This document shows positions 5,569-7,637 of a DNA stretch of 7,637 bases, piece after piece. The DNA is from Anaerolineales bacterium (lineage in GTDB: Bacteria; Chloroflexota; Anaerolineae; Anaerolineales; UBA4823). The DNA lies in the NCBI GenBank assembly GCA_026415275.1, contig JAOAHK010000108.1:1-7637 (forward strand), written 5' to 3'. The position numbers were made by a program, and so were the translations under genes. The notes under the pieces were generated by a model, which did no database searches, was not told the DNA's origin, and worked only from the letters and a program-made list of their open reading frames with translations. Every line of letters begins with the position of its first letter. The first letter of the stretch is position 1.

Positions 5569-7572
5569 ATGAAGAATGAGTTTGTTTTGGCTTTCAATGA
5601 GCTTTTGGAAGAAAAACAATTGCCCAAAGATATTATTATGAGTGCATTAGAGTATGCGATGGTTTCAGCATATCGGAAAGCTGAAAACGCATCGAATGCT
5701 CAACACATTGAAGCCAAGATTGACTTGCAAACAGGGCGAGTAACGATCTATGCTGAAAAAGAGATTGTTGAAAGGGTGCAGGATCCGCGCACAGAAGTCT
5801 CTTTAGAAGAAGCACTCAAGATCGATCCGAATGCAAAAATTGGTGGGATGATTGTTGTTGAGAGCACGCCCAAAGATTTTGGCCGTGTGGCTGCTCAAAC
5901 AGCTCGCCAGGTCATCCAACAACGGATCCGAGAAGCGGAGCGCGAAGCTCAATTGCAGTATTTTAAGCGACAAGTCGGAGAAATTGTCAGCGGAATGATC
6001 CAGGCTATAACTCCCAATGGCTTAACCTTGGGACTGGAGATGAAAGCTGAGGGGACCATGCCCCGTAAGGAAATGATCCCAGGCGAACGGTATCGGGTTC
6101 ATGAGCGGATTCGGGCTTTGCTTTTGGAAGTCAAAGATAGTGGTAAGGGCCCTCAAATCATTCTTTCGCGTGCACATCGGAATTTCTTGCGTCGATTGCT
6201 AGAAAACGAAGTGCCTGAAATCTATCATGGGATGGTAGAGATCCGCTCCATTGCACGCGAACCCGGTCAACGTTCAAAGGTGGCGGTTGCTGCTCTTCAA
6301 GCAGGGGTTGATCCGGTCGGAGCTTGTGTCGGGATGCGTGGTGTTCGCATTCAAGCAATTGTGCGAGAGCTGAACGACGAAAAAATTGACGTCATTGAAT
6401 GGAATCCTGATCCGGCGATATATATTGCGAAGGCGTTAAGTCCGGCTCGTGTTACCGGAGTTTATCTAAGTAATCGTGGGAAGGGAACGAAAACTGCCAC
6501 TGTGGTCGTTCCTGAAGATCAGTTGAGCCTTGCCATTGGGCGTGACGGCCAAAATGCTCGTCTAGCTGCCCGTCTAACCTCTTGGCGAATTGATATCAAG
6601 AGTTTACCTGAAGCAGCGATAGATGCGCTAAATAAGATACAGAAAGACCCGGAATACCGTACTTTTGCAGAGTTAGAAAGAGATATTATCCCTCACGTTG
6701 AACAGATTTTGAATAAAAAAGCAGAAGGGAGACCCGTTACTCCAGAGGAGTATCAGGTATTGAGCCAATTCGTAGATCGAGTTGAGCGAGGTATCCTCAG
6801 ACAACGCGAAGGCGTGTTGCGCGCCGAAGAAGAAAAACAATTAATTGCTGCGGCGAATATTCCCGATGAAGCTTTTGAGATTCCGTTAGAAGATATTGGC
6901 TTACCGTTACGTTATACGACCCTTCTCAATGGCGCTGGCTATCTCTCAGTTGGCGATTTGATACTGCAACTCAAATTAGATCCAAATAAGATCCTTGCCC
7001 TAGAAGGTATTGGCGCAAAGGCTATGGCGGCTATTGAAGAAGCCCTAGCGAATTTCTCCTTGCCAAAGAGTGAACCTGCTGAGCAGATCGTTGTTGAAGA
7101 GAAACCCGCTGCTGTTGAAGAGACCGTTCCTGAACAAGAAGGAATTTTGGAAGAAGAGGTTGAGATTAGCGAGACCACTTTGGAAGCTTTACCTTCTGAA
7201 TTTACCGCAATTCACGAGGTTGAGCAAGTTCCGATGACGGAACCTGCCAGTGAAGTAGAAGGCATCGAAGAGACACTGATAGCAGACCGTATAATGGTTG
7301 AAGGGCAGGAAGAGGAGCAAAGAGAGGAAGCGATTGAGGAAAGTCCGGAACCTTCTTTGGATGAAATGTTTAAGTGGTCTCCAGACGAAATCGAGATAGA
7401 TTATTCGTTGGTCGCTGAAGATGAGGATGAAGAAGTAGAATCAGACAAGAAGAAAAAGAAGAAGAAGAAGAAATATGTTGAGTATGAGTATGATCCTGAC
7501 CAGGCTGCAACAGTGGCGAAGAAAAAGCGAAAACGCGGTGGTACAGACTGGGATGACGAGTGGGATCTATAA
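5569..7572 (+). CDS. nusA: Transcription termination/antitermination factor NusA with long charged C-terminal extension
   Basis: A 667-residue protein, longer than the roughly 340–500 of most NusA. NusA binds RNA polymerase and nascent RNA and tunes pausing, intrinsic termination and antitermination. The polymerase-binding N-terminal domain (1–130) starts with FVLAFNELLEEKQLPKD and includes the VARQ-like TARQVIQQRI helix (111–120). The S1 domain spans about 136–200. KH1 has GMRG at 255–258 and KH2 has GRDG at 324–327. A helical linker follows (350–435). Residues 437–495 form a helix-hairpin-helix unit (ALEGIGAKAMAAI) resembling the RNA polymerase alpha C-terminal domain. The tail (about 500–667) is very acidic, with nine consecutive lysines at 627–635, KKKRKR at 651–656 and an aspartate/tryptophan-rich end. 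The ATG has GGAG about 11 bases upstream and the standard N-terminus. A terminator-like hairpin precedes the gene and ylxR follows 16 bases later. rimP, often upstream of nusA, is absent here. Confidence 0.97.
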   Translation: MKNEFVLAFNELLEEKQLPKDIIMSALEYAMVSAYRKAENASNAQHIEAKIDLQTGRVTIYAEKEIVERVQDPRTEVSLEEALKIDPNAKIGGMIVVESTPKDFGRVAAQTARQVIQQRIREAEREAQLQYFKRQVGEIVSGMIQAITPNGLTLGLEMKAEGTMPRKEMIPGERYRVHERIRALLLEVKDSGKGPQIILSRAHRNFLRRLLENEVPEIYHGMVEIRSIAREPGQRSKVAVAALQAGVDPVGACVGMRGVRIQAIVRELNDEKIDVIEWNPDPAIYIAKALSPARVTGVYLSNRGKGTKTATVVVPEDQLSLAIGRDGQNARLAARLTSWRIDIKSLPEAAIDALNKIQKDPEYRTFAELERDIIPHVEQILNKKAEGRPVTPEEYQVLSQFVDRVERGILRQREGVLRAEEEKQLIAAANIPDEAFEIPLEDIGLPLRYTTLLNGAGYLSVGDLILQLKLDPNKILALEGIGAKAMAAIEEALANFSLPKSEPAEQIVVEEKPAAVEETVPEQEGILEEEVEISETTLEALPSEFTAIHEVEQVPMTEPASEVEGIEETLIADRIMVEGQEEEQREEAIEESPEPSLDEMFKWSPDEIEIDYSLVAEDEDEEVESDKKKKKKKKKYVEYEYDPDQAATVAKKKRKRGGTDWDDEWDL

Positions 7573-7588
7573 TTGTTGATGAGTCGAT

Positions 7589-7637
7589 ATGGTGAAGAAA
7601 CCTTCCAAGCCTAAGCATATCCCATATCGAACCTGTG
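7589..7637 (+). CDS. ylxR: YlxR (RnpM, DUF448) N-terminus, cut by window edge
   Basis: Only 16 codons are visible: MVKKPSKPKHIPYRTC. The K-H-I-P-x-R-T-C block is the typical start of YlxR, where it leads into the conserved C.GCR motif just beyond the window. YlxR is a small RNA-binding protein that has been described in Firmicutes as an RNase P modulator (RnpM). Its position 16 bases after nusA is the standard nusA–ylxR–infB arrangement, so infB is expected next. The ATG at 7589 has only a weak GA-rich stretch (GATGAG) upstream, suggesting translational coupling to nusA; the GTG directly after it is an alternative start. Confidence 0.85.
   Translation, partial: MVKKPSKPKHIPYRTC

Noticed and set aside
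7447..7473. GAA/AAG repeat tract considered as a DNA repeat or frameshift in nusA
   Set aside because: The reading frame continues cleanly through it into a sensible charged tail and stop just before ylxR, so it is coding low-complexity sequence.
7370..7618. Minus-strand open frame opposite the nusA tail
   Set aside because: It is a by-product of the low-complexity lysine/acidic codons on the other strand and encodes serine-rich sequence with no family resemblance.

Overview
The window is an ordinary bacterial chromosomal segment of moderate GC, made almost entirely of housekeeping genes for RNA processing, translation and transcription. The protein sequences and the gene set (a DHH–CBS–tRNA nucleotidyltransferase fusion, and a NusA with a long acidic C-terminal extension followed by YlxR) suggest a deep-branching phylum, most likely Chloroflexota (Anaerolineae-like). 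That placement is inferred from general resemblance and was not tested by any search. I saw no insertion sequences, phage genes, CRISPR arrays, tRNA or rRNA genes.

Left half (1–2163), all on the minus strand, read right to left: a small MazG-like nucleotide pyrophosphohydrolase; a helical-repeat protein resembling the DNA alkylation repeat (AlkD/HEAT) group, only 4 bases downstream; then rpsO (ribosomal protein S15); then pnp (polynucleotide phosphorylase), cut by the window edge. rpsO–pnp is a classic conserved pair. rpsO has its own extended -10 promoter and a roughly 80-nt leader that can fold into two hairpins, one reaching the start codon. A GC-rich hairpin sits between rpsO and pnp.

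Centre (2164–2270): a compact divergent promoter region. Each side carries a good promoter whose predicted start point lies only 2–4 bases before the best start codon, so both divergent genes may be read from leaderless mRNAs.

Right half (2271–7637), all on the plus strand: an 878-residue fusion of a DHH/DHHA1 phosphoesterase, a CBS pair and a class II tRNA nucleotidyltransferase (CCA/poly(A) polymerase family); an overlapping GNAT acetyltransferase that starts with TTG; a promoter at the very end of the GNAT gene; an intrinsic-terminator-like hairpin; nusA; and the first 16 codons of ylxR. The nusA–ylxR order is the usual start of the nusA–ylxR–infB operon. The terminator lies between the only good promoter I can see and nusA, so it may act as an attenuator as well as ending the upstream operon.

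Functionally the genes converge on RNA: NusA controls elongation and termination, PNPase degrades RNA 3' ends, the tRNA nucleotidyltransferase builds 3' ends, S15 assembles the 30S subunit and YlxR modulates RNase P. The MazG-like and AlkD-like proteins look like a small nucleotide-pool or nucleic-acid housekeeping pair. I do not see a convincing new defence or mobile system. The points of interest are regulatory architecture and domain fusions.
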